Positions 20,985 to 30,644 of a DNA stretch of 64,000 nucleotides are shown piece by piece. The position numbers and the translations under genes were made by a program. The notes beneath the pieces are model-generated. The model was not told the origin of the DNA and made no database searches. It saw only the letters and a list, made by a program, of their open reading frames with translations. The DNA comes from Undibacter mobilis. GTDB lineage: Bacteria > Pseudomonadota > Alphaproteobacteria > Rhizobiales > Xanthobacteraceae. Each line of letters opens with the position of its first letter. The stretch's first letter is position 1. The stretch lies in assembly GCF_003367195.1 (NCBI RefSeq), contig NZ_QRGO01000001.1:482501-546500 (forward strand), read 5' to 3'.

Positions 20985-21959
20985 ATGTTGATCGTCTGTC
21001 CGACCTGCGCAACGTCTTACATGATCGACCCGGCCTCGGTAGGCCCGACCGGGCGCGCGGTTCGCTGCGCGCGTTGCAAGGCGACCTGGTTCGCCACCCC
21101 GGGCAAACCGGCCGGTCCACCGAGTGTATCGGCCTTCGTCGACGGCGTGATCGCCGAGGCCGAGGCCGAAGCCCAGGGTGCCCCAAGCCCGCCGCCACCG
21201 GTTTTCGACGCACCGCCATCCGCTCCTCCGAGTCTGCCGCGCGCTGAATCGCCTTTCGCGCCGGAGCCACAGGGGTTCGACACGGAAGCGCGGCCGGAGA
21301 ATGACACGCACCAGGAGCAGGCCTTCGATCATGGTACCGCCCTGCCCGACACCATCAATGTGTCCGACTCGCCGCCGCTCGCGCCGCATCACGATGAGGC
21401 CTATGGCGACGGCGGCAACGCCTTCTTCAGCGGCCCGGCGCCGCACGACGCCGAAGACGGCGCCAGCTTTACGGCGCGCCGCGCGCGGCTGAAGGCCAAA
21501 CTCAAGAAGGACGGCCGCAAGTCGCGCTGGATCGCCGTCATCGTCGCGCTCATTGCCTTCAACATCGCCCTGATCGGCGGACGCAGCTACATCGTGCGCC
21601 ATCTGCCGCAGACCGCGTCGCTGTTCGCCGCGATCGGCTTGCCGGTCAATCTGCGCAATCTCGAATTCGAGGACATCGCGATTTCGAAGGAGACGCAGGA
21701 CGGCGTCTCGATCCTGATCATCGAAGGCCGCATCGTGAACACGTCGCGCAAGGCCGCCGATGTGCCGCGGCTGCGCTTTGCCGCGCGCACCGCGGCCGGT
21801 CAGGAAGTCTATACCTGGACCATGCAGCCGCCGCGCACGATCCTCGGTCCCGGCGACTCGATGCCGTTCACCAGCCGGCTGGCGGCACCGCCGGCGAATG
21901 CGGCCGATGTCCTGGTGCGCTTCTTCACGACGCAGGATGTCAACGGCGGGCTGAAGTAG
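20985..21959 (+). CDS. MJ0042-type zinc-ribbon membrane protein
   Basis: 324 residues. The N-terminus carries two CxxC knuckles (VCPTCATSY and RCARCKATW) of the MJ0042 zinc ribbon. A long, acidic, proline-rich middle (about 40-165) follows, then one transmembrane helix (about 188-205, IAVIVALIAFNIALIG) and a C-terminal DUF3426-like beta domain (FEDIAISKETQDGVSIL, VNTSRKAADVPRLRF). Zinc ribbon inside, beta domain outside. Such proteins commonly neighbour ftsEX in Alphaproteobacteria, and the function is unknown. Confidence 0.88.
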   Translation: MLIVCPTCATSYMIDPASVGPTGRAVRCARCKATWFATPGKPAGPPSVSAFVDGVIAEAEAEAQGAPSPPPPVFDAPPSAPPSLPRAESPFAPEPQGFDTEARPENDTHQEQAFDHGTALPDTINVSDSPPLAPHHDEAYGDGGNAFFSGPAPHDAEDGASFTARRARLKAKLKKDGRKSRWIAVIVALIAFNIALIGGRSYIVRHLPQTASLFAAIGLPVNLRNLEFEDIAISKETQDGVSILIIEGRIVNTSRKAADVPRLRFAARTAAGQEVYTWTMQPPRTILGPGDSMPFTSRLAAPPANAADVLVRFFTTQDVNGGLK

Positions 21960-21990
21960 ATCCGTCATCGTCGTCAAGAATAAAATCCGC

Positions 21991-22033
21991 CATCGTCCTG
22001 AAGAGCATCGCGCTAGCGACGCTCCTCAGGATG
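21991..22033. repeat. REP-like inverted repeat
   Basis: CCTGAAGAGC (21997-22006) pairs with GCTCCTCAGG (22021-22030) with one mismatch, and an inner TCGC/GCGA pair surrounds GCTA. It is flanked by CATCGT and ATGAGG. It resembles the short intergenic palindromes (CATCCTGAGGAGC type) dispersed in Bradyrhizobiaceae genomes. It lies downstream of two convergent genes. Confidence 0.55.
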
Positions 22034-22127
22034 AGGCCGGTTGGGTGCGGCGGCGCATGAAGTCGACGGCGGTGGCTAAGGTGACGCGTTTGTGGCCGGG
22101 ATGAAGCCGGATGAGGCGCGTACGTTC

Positions 22128-24746
22128 TCAGAAATCCTTGAGCAGCCGCTCGATGTAGTCGAGTTCGAGCTGCGGGCGGAAGCCTTCGCCGAAGCGCTTG
22201 CGCAACTCTTCGAGAATGCGGCGCGCGCGCTGCGCATCGATCTCGCCCGGCACCTTCACCGTGGTGTCGTCGCCGTAGTCGCGGCCGCGCAGAGGCCGGC
22301 CGAGCGGATCGGTGTTTTGTTCGGCGCGCTGCCGGCCGCGGCCGGGCTGGCCGTTCGGGCCGGGCCCGGCCTGGCCTTGTCCCTGCTGCATCTGCTGCGC
22401 AAGACCTTGCGCGCCCTTGCGCATGGCCTCTAACGCGCGGCCCTGGCTGTCGACGGCACCATCGGCATTGCCGTCGCCGAGACTGCCTTCGGCCTCGCCC
22501 ATCGCCTCGCCGGCATCGCCGAGCTGACCCATCCCGTCCTGATCGCCCTGCTCCTGCCCCTCGCCCTGCTGGCCTTCGCCCTTCTGGCCTTGGCCTTTCT
22601 CGCCCTGCTGCTGGCCCATGCCGCGCTGACGCAATTGCTCGAGCAGCTTGTTGAGCCGATCCTTGAGCGCCTGCTGGTCCTGCTTCAGGTCGCCCATCTG
22701 CTGGTTGCCCTGCTGGCCGCGTTGCCCGCGCTGCTGGCGGCGCTGGTCCTGACCTTCCTTGAAGGTCTTGTCGCGCAACTGCTGCTGCTTGCGGATCATG
22801 TCGCTCAGTTCGTCGAGCGCCGAATTCATGTCCTGATCGCCCTGGTCCTGATCGGCACCGGGGCGGGCCATCTGCAGATTTTCCATCATCTGCTGGAGCT
22901 GATCGAGCAACTGCTTGGCGGCATCGCGGTTGCCCTGACGCGCCATCTGCTCCATGCGATCCAGCATGCTCTTGAGATCGCGCTGGCTCAGCATTTGCGT
23001 GTTGCGGTCGAGCGGACGTTGCTGCGCCTGCGGGTTCTTGCGCATCTCCTCGGCGAGCGCCTGCAGGAACTTGTCCATCGCGGCGCGCAGATTATCCATC
23101 AGCTTCTTGAGTTCTTCGTCGCTGGCGCCGCGTTCGAGCGCCTCGCGCAGCGCATCCTGCGCCTGACGCAAAGCCTGCTCGGCCTGGCTGACATTGCCGT
23201 CCTCGATCTGCAGCGCCATCTGCCACAGCCGGGCGACGACATCGCGCAGCGAGTCGTCGGTCTTGGCGTTGCGCAGGTCGAAGAAGATCGAGCGCAGACC
23301 GAGATAGACGCCGGCCTCCGGCGTGAAGCGCTCCGGCGCAATGGCCAGCGCATCGAGCGCGGTCAGCACCAGCGGCTTTTCGTTGGCGTCGAGCGCGAGA
23401 ATGCGGCGCTGTTCGACGAGCGCGCGCGCCAGCGGCTTGACGAAAATGCGCTGCGGCAGCGTGAGCTCGCGCGGCTGGCTTTCGCCGACATTGCCGCCTT
23501 CGTCGCGCACGGTCAGCGTCACCGTCACCGTGCTGCCGGCCCACGGATTCTCGGTGAGGTCCTGCGTGGTCTGCGCCGCGCCCGAGCGCGTGCGCGCCTG
23601 CGGCAGTGTCAGCGGGAATTGCGGCGCATCAAAGAGCGGACGGCGCTTGCTGTCGGCGACCGATTTTCCGGCGGTCGCCGACTTGTCTTGCTTCAGCGCG
23701 AAGATCGCCTTGCCTTCGACGATGCCGTAATCGTCTTCCATCTTGTAGTCGAGCCGCAGCGCGCCCCGCGCCTGCCGCTCCGGATCCTTGATCAGTTCCA
23801 CCGTCGGCGCGCGATCGGGAATCGCGGCAAAGCTCCACACCGGATCGGTCGAGGCCGCACCGCGCAAGGTCACCTTGCCGTCCGTCTTGATGACGAACCG
23901 GCGCTCTTCGGTGCCGGCCGGCAGCGCCGTCTTCGGATCGAGCGGCACATCTTCGATGCCGCCGGCGCGTTCGATGTCGAACGACACCTTGCCGGTCGAG
24001 CGCACCACAAGCTGGCTGCCGGCGGGCACCGAAATCGGCGCACCGGAAAGGTCGACGGTCGTTGTTTCACCCGGCCGCACGCCGGGCAGCATCACCGGCG
24101 GACGGCCGGTGTAATTCGGCGGCGTGACCCAGGCGTCGATGCGGAAATTGGCCGGCGCGACCACGCCCTTCCAGTCAAAGGCGGCGGTGACGCGCTTCCA
24201 GCGCTCGCTGCCCGCGGAGATGAAGGTCGCGGCGACAAGCAAGACAACGAGGGCGCGCAGCGCCATCGGATCGCGCAGCGAGAGCTTGGGCTGCGGCCAG
24301 CCGGCCTTGAGCTTGTTCGCCGCCAGCAGCGCGCGTTCGATATGCGCCTGCCACAAAGCCTGCGCGACGGGATCGTTGCGGTTGGCGGAAATCTCGTCGG
24401 CGATGCTGGTGGCCGGGCGATGCATGGCACCGCTGCCCGCGTCGAGACGCCGCAGGCCTTCGCGATCGCTCGGCACGCGCAGACGCAGGATCGGGATCGC
24501 GGCGACGACGAAGACCGCGACGAAGACGACAAGACCGATGACGCGGCCGAGCGGCGGCAATGCCAGCCACAGTCCCGCCCAGGACATCGCGAGGAACAGG
24601 CCAAGCGCGGTCGCCAGCGCCGCCAGCGCCGGCCACAGCCGCTCCCACAACAGGCTACCGCGCGCGCGTTGGACCGCGCGCGCCAGCATCAACCGCGCAG
24701 TGCGCGGCTTGTCGCTGTTCAAAGGGTCCTCTGCGTCCAAAGGCAC
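22128..24746 (-). CDS. TIGR02302 family (DUF4175) membrane protein
   Basis: 872 residues. Two N-terminal membrane helices (about 35-60 and 65-90), a third near 165-180, then a large periplasmic part with beta-sandwich-like segments (WVTPPNYTGRPP at about 208). A helical region rich in Gln and Met follows, with a very Q/G-rich stretch at about 660-830. It closes with a short conserved tail containing RRILEELRKRFGE. This matches TIGR02302, an alphaproteobacterial family of unknown function. The start is GTG 24746; alternatives downstream exist. A large open frame on the opposite strand is an antisense shadow. Confidence 0.88.
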   Translation of the reverse strand: MPLDAEDPLNSDKPRTARLMLARAVQRARGSLLWERLWPALAALATALGLFLAMSWAGLWLALPPLGRVIGLVVFVAVFVVAAIPILRLRVPSDREGLRRLDAGSGAMHRPATSIADEISANRNDPVAQALWQAHIERALLAANKLKAGWPQPKLSLRDPMALRALVVLLVAATFISAGSERWKRVTAAFDWKGVVAPANFRIDAWVTPPNYTGRPPVMLPGVRPGETTTVDLSGAPISVPAGSQLVVRSTGKVSFDIERAGGIEDVPLDPKTALPAGTEERRFVIKTDGKVTLRGAASTDPVWSFAAIPDRAPTVELIKDPERQARGALRLDYKMEDDYGIVEGKAIFALKQDKSATAGKSVADSKRRPLFDAPQFPLTLPQARTRSGAAQTTQDLTENPWAGSTVTVTLTVRDEGGNVGESQPRELTLPQRIFVKPLARALVEQRRILALDANEKPLVLTALDALAIAPERFTPEAGVYLGLRSIFFDLRNAKTDDSLRDVVARLWQMALQIEDGNVSQAEQALRQAQDALREALERGASDEELKKLMDNLRAAMDKFLQALAEEMRKNPQAQQRPLDRNTQMLSQRDLKSMLDRMEQMARQGNRDAAKQLLDQLQQMMENLQMARPGADQDQGDQDMNSALDELSDMIRKQQQLRDKTFKEGQDQRRQQRGQRGQQGNQQMGDLKQDQQALKDRLNKLLEQLRQRGMGQQQGEKGQGQKGEGQQGEGQEQGDQDGMGQLGDAGEAMGEAEGSLGDGNADGAVDSQGRALEAMRKGAQGLAQQMQQGQGQAGPGPNGQPGRGRQRAEQNTDPLGRPLRGRDYGDDTTVKVPGEIDAQRARRILEELRKRFGEGFRPQLELDYIERLLKDF

Positions 24747-24861
24747 TCCGCGTCGCTACCGGGGCCAGAGAATCTCGCCATCGACGAGGCTAACACGTTC
24801 CCGGAGCCTACCAGCAAGCAAGCCCCGAGCCACGTAACAAGAATGTCAGGTCTTTATTGGC

Positions 24862-26127
24862 CTACAGCCAGCCCGGTATGCGATCGAGCGCGATTATTTG
24901 GTCAACTTCAAGGCGGGGCCGGATTACGGCCGAATCCGCGCCTTTGACCAGCACTTCCGGCACCAAAGCCCGCGTATTGTAAGTTCCCGCCTGAACGGCG
25001 CCGTAGGCGCCGGCCGTCATGACGGCCAGAAGATCGCCGCTTTTGGGCTCCGCCATCTCGCGGTCGAGACCGAGGAAATCGCCGCTCTCGCAAACCGGGC
25101 CAACAATGTCGGCGCGAATGCGGGGGCCGGCGGCCGCCGGCACCGTGACCGGGCGGATGGCGTGGTAGGCCTCGTACAAGGTCGGCCGGATCAGGTCGTT
25201 CATCGCCGCATCGACAATGACGAAATGCTTGGCCTCGCCGTGCTTCACGAACAGCACGCGGGTGACGAGGATGCCGGCATTGCCGACCAGAAGGCGGCCC
25301 GGTTCGAAGATCAGGCGGCAGCCGAGATCCTTGACCGCGCGCTTGACCACATCGGCATAGGCGTCGGGCAGCGGCGGCGGTTCGTTGCTCTCGCGATAGG
25401 GAATGCCAAGGCCGCCACCGAAATCGACATGCGAAATGGTGTGGCCGTCGGCGCGCAAGTCGCGCACGAACTCGGCCATCAGCGCGAACGCATTGGCGAA
25501 GGGATCGAGGTCGATGATCTGGCTGCCAATATGCATATCGACGCCGGACACCTCGATGCCCTTCAGCTTCGCGGCGTGCGTATAGACCTCGCGCGCGCGG
25601 CTGATCGGAATGCCGAACTTGTTCTCGGATTTTCCGGTCGCGATCTTGTGGTGCGTCTTGGCATCGACGTCGGGATTGACGCGCACCGAGACGTGCGCGA
25701 TGCGTCCCTTGGACGCGGCGATCTGCGACAACAGATCGAGCTCGGGCTCCGACTCGATGTTGATGCAGAAGATGCCTTCGTCGATCGCCAGCGCCAGTTC
25801 CTGCGCGGTCTTGCCGACGCCGGAGAACATGATCTTGTCCGCGGGAATGCCGGCGGCGCGGGCGCGCTTGAGCTCGCCGCCGGAGACGACGTCGGCGCCG
25901 GCGCCCAGCCTGGCCAAAGTCTTGATGACGGCCTGGTTGGAATTGGCCTTCATTGCGTAGCAGATCAGCGCATCGGTATCGGCGAAGGCCGCGGCGAAGA
26001 CCTTGTAGTGGCGCTCCAGCGTTGCCGTCGAATAGCAATAGAACGGCGTGCCAACCTCGGCCGCCAGCGTCACGAGGTTGACGTCCTCGGCGTGGAGGAC
26101 GCCGTCGCGATAGTCGAAATGATTCAT
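24862..26127 (-). CDS. lysA: diaminopimelate decarboxylase LysA
   Basis: 421 residues, normal for LysA. A fold-type III PLP enzyme: the PLP lysine lies in CYAMKANSN, the glycine-rich phosphate site in FGGGLGIPY, and the catalytic Cys in CESGDFL near the C-terminus, with EPGRLLVGNAG for substrate binding. It decarboxylates meso-diaminopimelate to lysine, the last lysine step. It is followed downstream on the same strand by no further gene, and preceded by lptM and argH in the same orientation, a common alphaproteobacterial order. Confidence 0.97.
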   Translation of the reverse strand: MNHFDYRDGVLHAEDVNLVTLAAEVGTPFYCYSTATLERHYKVFAAAFADTDALICYAMKANSNQAVIKTLARLGAGADVVSGGELKRARAAGIPADKIMFSGVGKTAQELALAIDEGIFCINIESEPELDLLSQIAASKGRIAHVSVRVNPDVDAKTHHKIATGKSENKFGIPISRAREVYTHAAKLKGIEVSGVDMHIGSQIIDLDPFANAFALMAEFVRDLRADGHTISHVDFGGGLGIPYRESNEPPPLPDAYADVVKRAVKDLGCRLIFEPGRLLVGNAGILVTRVLFVKHGEAKHFVIVDAAMNDLIRPTLYEAYHAIRPVTVPAAAGPRIRADIVGPVCESGDFLGLDREMAEPKSGDLLAVMTAGAYGAVQAGTYNTRALVPEVLVKGADSAVIRPRLEVDQIIALDRIPGWL

Positions 26128-26149
26128 CGGGCTAACGGGCGCGCGGCGG

Positions 26150-26422
26150 CTAGTTCAACAGGACGTCGAGCGGAATACTTCTTTTCGGCCCTTTCGGCGT
26201 CTCCAGCATGTTGCTGCTGCCGCCCTGGGCCGTGCCGCCCATCGGCTGCACGGCGATGGGGTTGAGGGACTGTTTCGGCTGCTCGGCCGGCGCGCCTTCC
26301 AGCGCGGCGCCGGGCGGCGGATCGAGCGGGCCCTTGCGGCCGCAGGAGGCAAGCCCCAGCGACGCGACCAGCGCGCCGACGAGGGCGAGGCGGAAAAAGG
26401 ATCGCTCGGTGGAAAGGCTCAA
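26150..26422 (-). CDS. LptM-like small lipoprotein
   Basis: About 90 residues. The hydrophobic signal FRLALVGALVASLGLASC ends in a good lipobox, followed by GRKGPLDPPP, the conserved motif of the LptM/YifL family. In E. coli LptM helps maturation of the LptD/E lipopolysaccharide translocon. The start is uncertain: I prefer TTG at 26422, because GGAG lies 7 nt upstream and it gives a standard-length signal peptide. ATG 26452 has no visible Shine-Dalgarno sequence, and the longest frame overlaps argH. It lies between argH and lysA. Confidence 0.8.
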   Translation of the reverse strand: MSLSTERSFFRLALVGALVASLGLASCGRKGPLDPPPGAALEGAPAEQPKQSLNPIAVQPMGGTAQGGSSNMLETPKGPKRSIPLDVLLN

Positions 26423-26493
26423 AGGCAGGACTCCTCGATACGGCGCGACCATAGCAAATCGGCAGACCATGGCCAATCTTGGCCGGTTCTCAT

Positions 26494-27885
26494 TCAGGCG
26501 CGCTCTTTGGCGAGTTTCTTCAACCACTTCTTGGCCTGCGCCTTGACGTTCTTCGGCGCGGTGCCGCCATAGCTGACGCGGCTTTTCACCGAGCGATCCA
26601 CCGACAGCACGCTGAACACGTCGCCGGTGATCTTCGGCTCGACCGCCTGCATCTCTTCGAGTGTGAGGCGGTGCAGCGGCACGCCCTTGGCCGAGGCAGC
26701 GGCAACGATACGGCCGGTGATGTGATGCGCCTCACGGAACGGAATGTTGAAAGTCCGCACCAGCCAGTCGGCAAGATCGGTGGCGGTGGCGTAACCCTCG
26801 CCCGCGGCCTTCTTCATCTTTGCCATGTCGGGGACAAGGTCGCCCACCATGCCGGCCATTGCCGCGATGGCGAGGCTGAGGGCCGAGAGCGCATCCATCA
26901 CACCTTCCTTGTCCTCCTGCATGTCCTTGGCATAAGCGAGCGGCAGACCCTTCATGACGATCAGCAGGCCGTTGAGCGCGCCGATGATGCGGCCGGTCTT
27001 GGCGCGTACCAGTTCGGCGGCGTCCGGATTGCGCTTCTGCGGCATGATCGACGAGCCGGTCGTGAATTTGTCCGACAGCTTGACGAGGCCGGTGAGCGGC
27101 GACGTCCAGATGATGATCTCTTCGGCAAAGCGCGACAGATGCATCGCCGTGATCGAAGCGGCCGCCAGCGTCTCCAGCGCGAAATCGCGATCCGACACGG
27201 CATCGAGCGAATTGGCGGTCGGCCGGTCGAAGTCGAGCGCCGCCGCGGTCATGTCGCGGTCGAGATCGAACGAGGTGCCGGCGAGCGCGCCGGAACCGAG
27301 CGGCGATTCATTGAGGCGCTTGCGCGCATCGGCAAAGCGGCCGCGATCGCGCCCCGCCATTTCGACGTAAGCCAGCAAATGGTGGCCGAATGTCACCGGC
27401 TGCGCGGTCTGCAAATGCGTGAAGCCCGGCATCACGGTCGCGGCGTGTTCGAGCGCCCTCTCGGCGAGCGCGATCTGATACAGGCTCAGCGCCGCGTCAA
27501 GCGTGTCGATGGTGTCGCGCACCCACAGCTTGAAATCGGTCGCGACCTGGTCGTTGCGCGAGCGCGCGGTGTGCAGCCGCCCTGCCGGCGCGCCGATCAT
27601 GTCGGTCAGCCGGCTCTCGACGTTCATGTGAATGTCTTCGAGCGCGCGCTTGAACGCAAATTTTCCGCCCTCGATTTCTGACAGGATCGTGTCTAGACCG
27701 TGAGCGATCTTTTTCGCATCGTCCGCCGCAATGATGCCTTGCTTGGCCAGCATGTCGGCATGGGCCTTGGAGGCGGCAATGTCCTGGCGGTAGAGATGCC
27801 GGTCGAAGTCGATGGAGGCGTTGATTTCCTCCATGATGGCATCGGGACCGGAGGCAAACCGCCCGCCCCACATTTTGTTGCTCAT
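26494..27885 (-). CDS. argH: argininosuccinate lyase ArgH
   Basis: 463 residues. The fumarase/aspartase superfamily signature [12 protein letters not shown] is present, with the N-terminal [12 protein letters not shown] and [12 protein letters not shown] substrate-binding regions of ArgH. It splits argininosuccinate to arginine and fumarate, the last arginine step. argD and argF lie 31 kb away in this window. The gene opens the argH-lptM-lysA run and is divergent from tlpA. Confidence 0.97.
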   Translation of the reverse strand: MSNKMWGGRFASGPDAIMEEINASIDFDRHLYRQDIAASKAHADMLAKQGIIAADDAKKIAHGLDTILSEIEGGKFAFKRALEDIHMNVESRLTDMIGAPAGRLHTARSRNDQVATDFKLWVRDTIDTLDAALSLYQIALAERALEHAATVMPGFTHLQTAQPVTFGHHLLAYVEMAGRDRGRFADARKRLNESPLGSGALAGTSFDLDRDMTAAALDFDRPTANSLDAVSDRDFALETLAAASITAMHLSRFAEEIIIWTSPLTGLVKLSDKFTTGSSIMPQKRNPDAAELVRAKTGRIIGALNGLLIVMKGLPLAYAKDMQEDKEGVMDALSALSLAIAAMAGMVGDLVPDMAKMKKAAGEGYATATDLADWLVRTFNIPFREAHHITGRIVAAASAKGVPLHRLTLEEMQAVEPKITGDVFSVLSVDRSVKSRVSYGGTAPKNVKAQAKKWLKKLAKERA

Positions 27886-27946
27886 CGTGTCGCTCTAAAC
27901 TCTGCTCTGTGACGTCATAACCCACCTGCCGAATGCAAAGCCGATC

Positions 27947-28627
27947 ATGACCGAAGCTGCCCGAACCTTCGCCAAGAAACGCCTCGCCATGGTCGTGGCG
28001 GGAGGCATAGCCGGCTTGGCCATTGGGCTGGGCGGGGTATACGGGATCAGCACCCTCGTAGGCAATAAAGAGGCGTCCGGCGCCAACGCCGCCTGCCGGC
28101 CCGCGGTCGATCTCGCCCGGCTGATCGCACCCTTTGCGCGCGGCGAGGTCGCCGCCGTCAACATGGCCAAGACGCCGCTCAAGGTGCCGGGCTTCGCGTT
28201 TCAGGACGCGTCCGGCGCCCGCAAGACCATCGACGATTTCCGCGGCAAGACCGTGCTGCTGAACCTGTGGGCCACCTGGTGCGTGCCCTGCCGCGAGGAA
28301 ATGCCGACGCTCGAAGCGCTGGAGCAGAAAAAAGGCGGCGCCGATTTCCAGGTGGTCGCGGTCAATATCGACACCCGCGACCCCGAGAAACCGAAAGCCT
28401 GGCTCAAGGACGTCGGCATTCACGGGCTGGCTTATTACGCCGATCCAGAAGCCCGGGCGTTTCAGGAGTTGAAAGCCGCCGGCCGCGCCTTCGGCATGCC
28501 GACGACGATGCTGATCGACAGCAATGGCTGCGAACTGGGCACCCTGGCCGGCCCCGCCGCCTGGGCGAGCGACGACGCCATCAAGCTGATCGAGGCGGCG
28601 ATGGCCGGGGCAAAACGCGGCGGCTGA
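27947..28627 (+). CDS. tlpA: membrane-anchored thiol-disulfide oxidoreductase TlpA
   Basis: 226 residues with an N-terminal anchor (about 12-38, AMVVAGGIAGLAIGLGGVYGI) and a periplasmic thioredoxin-fold domain. The redox motif WCVPC lies at about 107-111, followed by the cis-proline in FGMPTTM. TlpA of Bradyrhizobium is needed for cytochrome aa3 biogenesis and reduces copper chaperones and the CoxB CuA site. Extra cysteines at about 50 and 192 recall the structural pair in TlpA. Divergent from argH, an arrangement also known from Bradyrhizobium. Confidence 0.9.
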   Translation: MTEAARTFAKKRLAMVVAGGIAGLAIGLGGVYGISTLVGNKEASGANAACRPAVDLARLIAPFARGEVAAVNMAKTPLKVPGFAFQDASGARKTIDDFRGKTVLLNLWATWCVPCREEMPTLEALEQKKGGADFQVVAVNIDTRDPEKPKAWLKDVGIHGLAYYADPEARAFQELKAAGRAFGMPTTMLIDSNGCELGTLAGPAAWASDDAIKLIEAAMAGAKRGG

Positions 28628-28667
28628 CGGCCGGTGTCCCCGCCGCGACTGCGACGTTGCGCCGCCG

Positions 28668-29549
28668 TTAGCGCGTCGGCACCGGCTTGTCGCCGCGGTA
28701 ATCGTAGAAGCCGCGTTGCGTCTTGCGACCCAGCCAGCCGGCTTCGACATATTTCACGAGCAGCGGGCACGGCCGATACTTGGAATCGGCGAGCCCCTCA
28801 TGCAGCACCTGCATGACCGACAGGCAGGTGTCGAGGCCGATGAAGTCAGCGAGCTCGAGCGGCCCCATCGGATGGTGCGCACCGAGGCGCATCGCCGTGT
28901 CGATCGCCTCGACGTTACCGACGCCTTCGTACAGCGTGTAGATCGCTTCGTTGATCATCGGCAGCAGAATGCGGTTGACTATGAAGGCCGGGAAATCTTC
29001 CGACACCGCGATGGTCTTGTGGAGCTTGGTGACAAAAACCTTGCTGGCGTCGAAAGTGGCATCGTCTGTGGCGATGCCGCGGATCAGCTCGACGAGCTCC
29101 ATCAGCGGCACCGGATTCATGAAATGGATCCCGATAAAGCGCTCCGGCCGGTCGGTCGACGAGGCCAGACGCGTGATCGAGATCGACGAGGTGTTGGAGG
29201 CAACAATGGCCTCCGGCTTCAGGACCGGGCACAAATCGGCGAAGATCTTGCGCTTGGCTTCTTCCTTCTCGACCGCCGACTCGATGACGAGGTCGCAGGC
29301 ACCGAGATCCTCGATCTTCTCGGCCGGGCCGATGCGCGCCAGAGCCGCCTTGCGCTCGTCTTCCGAGATGGTCTTCTTCGAGACCTGACGGGCCATGTTG
29401 CCGTTGATCGTGGCCATGCCAGCCTTGATCCGATCGGGAGAAATGTCGTTGAGCTTCACGTCGAAGCCGGCGAGCGCGCACACATGGGCGATACCGTTGC
29501 CCATCTGTCCGGCGCCAATGATCCCGACGGTCTTAATAGTAGCGGTCAT
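28668..29549 (-). CDS. 3-hydroxybutyryl-CoA dehydrogenase
   Basis: 293 residues. The N-terminal NAD motif GIIGAGQMGNGIAHVCA and the C-terminal 3HCDH domain are intact, with the catalytic His-Glu pair in GIHFMNPVPLMELVE and SEDFPAFIVNRILLP at the linker. The size fits the single-function enzyme (HbdA/PaaH2 type), not a fused FadB. It oxidises 3-hydroxyacyl-CoA, feeding polyhydroxybutyrate or fatty-acid cycling. It lies about 150 bp downstream of etfA on the same strand, separated by a hairpin, and etfBA supplies an electron acceptor for acyl-CoA dehydrogenases. Confidence 0.95.
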   Translation of the reverse strand: MTATIKTVGIIGAGQMGNGIAHVCALAGFDVKLNDISPDRIKAGMATINGNMARQVSKKTISEDERKAALARIGPAEKIEDLGACDLVIESAVEKEEAKRKIFADLCPVLKPEAIVASNTSSISITRLASSTDRPERFIGIHFMNPVPLMELVELIRGIATDDATFDASKVFVTKLHKTIAVSEDFPAFIVNRILLPMINEAIYTLYEGVGNVEAIDTAMRLGAHHPMGPLELADFIGLDTCLSVMQVLHEGLADSKYRPCPLLVKYVEAGWLGRKTQRGFYDYRGDKPVPTR

Positions 29550-29575
29550 TGCTGATCCGATTTGTTGTGTCCCTG

Positions 29576-29598
29576 ACGGGGCGGCCCCATCGCCCCGT
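29576..29598 (-). other. hairpin between etfA and the hydroxybutyryl-CoA dehydrogenase gene
   Basis: ACGGGGCG (29576-29583) pairs perfectly with CGCCCCGT (29591-29598) around a 7-nt loop. There is no T-run on the transcribed (minus) side, so it may be a partial terminator or mRNA-processing site that sets different levels of etfBA and the downstream gene. Confidence 0.45.
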
Positions 29599-29697
29599 AT
29601 TTACGCCGAACCGAGGCGTTGCGCCACCGGGACAAGGCGCCACGCGCCCGGTCCCGGTGTTGAACACGCATTCCGAAAACGTCAGCGGCCGGCCGTA

Positions 29698-30642
29698 TCA
29701 ACGTCCGGCCTTGCCCAACTCCTCGGCCAATTCCGGCAGCGCCGTGTACAGATCGGCCACCAGGCCATAATCGGCGACCTGGAAGATCGGGGCCTCTTCG
29801 TCCTTGTTGATGGCGACGATGACCTTGGAATCCTTCATGCCCGCCAGATGCTGGATCGCGCCGGAGATACCGACGGCGATGTAGAGTTCCGGCGCCACAA
29901 CCTTGCCGGTCTGGCCCACCTGCCAGTCATTCGGGGCATAGCCGGCATCGACAGCGGCGCGCGAAGCGCCCATCGCCGCCCCGAGCTTGTCGGCCACCGG
30001 CTCGATGTATTTGGTGAAGTTCTCGCGGTTCTGCATCGCCCGGCCACCGGAGATGATGATCTTGGCCGAAGTCAGTTCGGGGCGATCCGACTTCGACAGC
30101 TCCTCGCCGACGAAGGACGACACGCCCGGGTCGGCCGCGGCGTTGACGGTTTCGACCGAAGCCGAACCGCCTTCACCCGCCGCCTGGAAGGTCGAGGTGC
30201 GCACCGTGATGACCTTCTTGGCATCGGTGGACTTTACCGTCTGGATGGCGTTGCCGGCATAGATCGGACGCTCGAAGGTATCGGGCGACACGACCTTGAT
30301 GATCTCGGAAACCTGCATGACATCGATGAGCGCGGCGACCCGCGGCATCACGTTCTTGCCGCAGGTGGTCGCCGGGGCGACGAAGGCGTCGTAGCTGCCC
30401 GCGAGCGACACGATCAGCGCCGCCAACGGCTCGGCGAGCTGATGCTCGTAGGCCGCGCCATCGGCAAGCAGCACCTTGGCAACGCCGTCGAGCTTGGCGG
30501 CGGCATCGGCCGCGGCCTTGGCGTCCTTACCGGCGACAAGGACATGGACGTCGCCGCCCAGTTGCTTTGCAGCGGTGAGCGCCTTGTGGGTGGCATCCTT
30601 GAGCGACTTGTTGTCGTGCTCGGCGAGAAGAAGCGTGGCCAT
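29698..30642 (-). CDS. etfA: electron transfer flavoprotein alpha subunit
   Basis: 314 residues. The C-terminal FAD-binding domain is clear: [10 protein letters not shown], the GATRA-like [35 protein letters not shown] and the closing [17 protein letters not shown]. The N-terminal domain pairs with EtfB. ETF carries electrons from acyl-CoA and other dehydrogenases to ETF:quinone oxidoreductase. It starts 2 bp after the etfB stop, so the two are transcribed and probably translated together. Confidence 0.97.
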   Translation of the reverse strand: MATLLLAEHDNKSLKDATHKALTAAKQLGGDVHVLVAGKDAKAAADAAAKLDGVAKVLLADGAAYEHQLAEPLAALIVSLAGSYDAFVAPATTCGKNVMPRVAALIDVMQVSEIIKVVSPDTFERPIYAGNAIQTVKSTDAKKVITVRTSTFQAAGEGGSASVETVNAAADPGVSSFVGEELSKSDRPELTSAKIIISGGRAMQNRENFTKYIEPVADKLGAAMGASRAAVDAGYAPNDWQVGQTGKVVAPELYIAVGISGAIQHLAGMKDSKVIVAINKDEEAPIFQVADYGLVADLYTALPELAEELGKAGR

Positions 30643-30644
30643 GA

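Noticed and set aside
22590..24947. 785-residue open frame antisense to the TIGR02302 gene
   Set aside because: A Leu/Ala/Arg-rich shadow of the Gln-rich coding strand; no motif.
24898..26265. 455-residue open frame antisense to lysA
   Set aside because: LysA motifs are complete on the other strand; this frame is Arg/Gly/Asp-rich noise.
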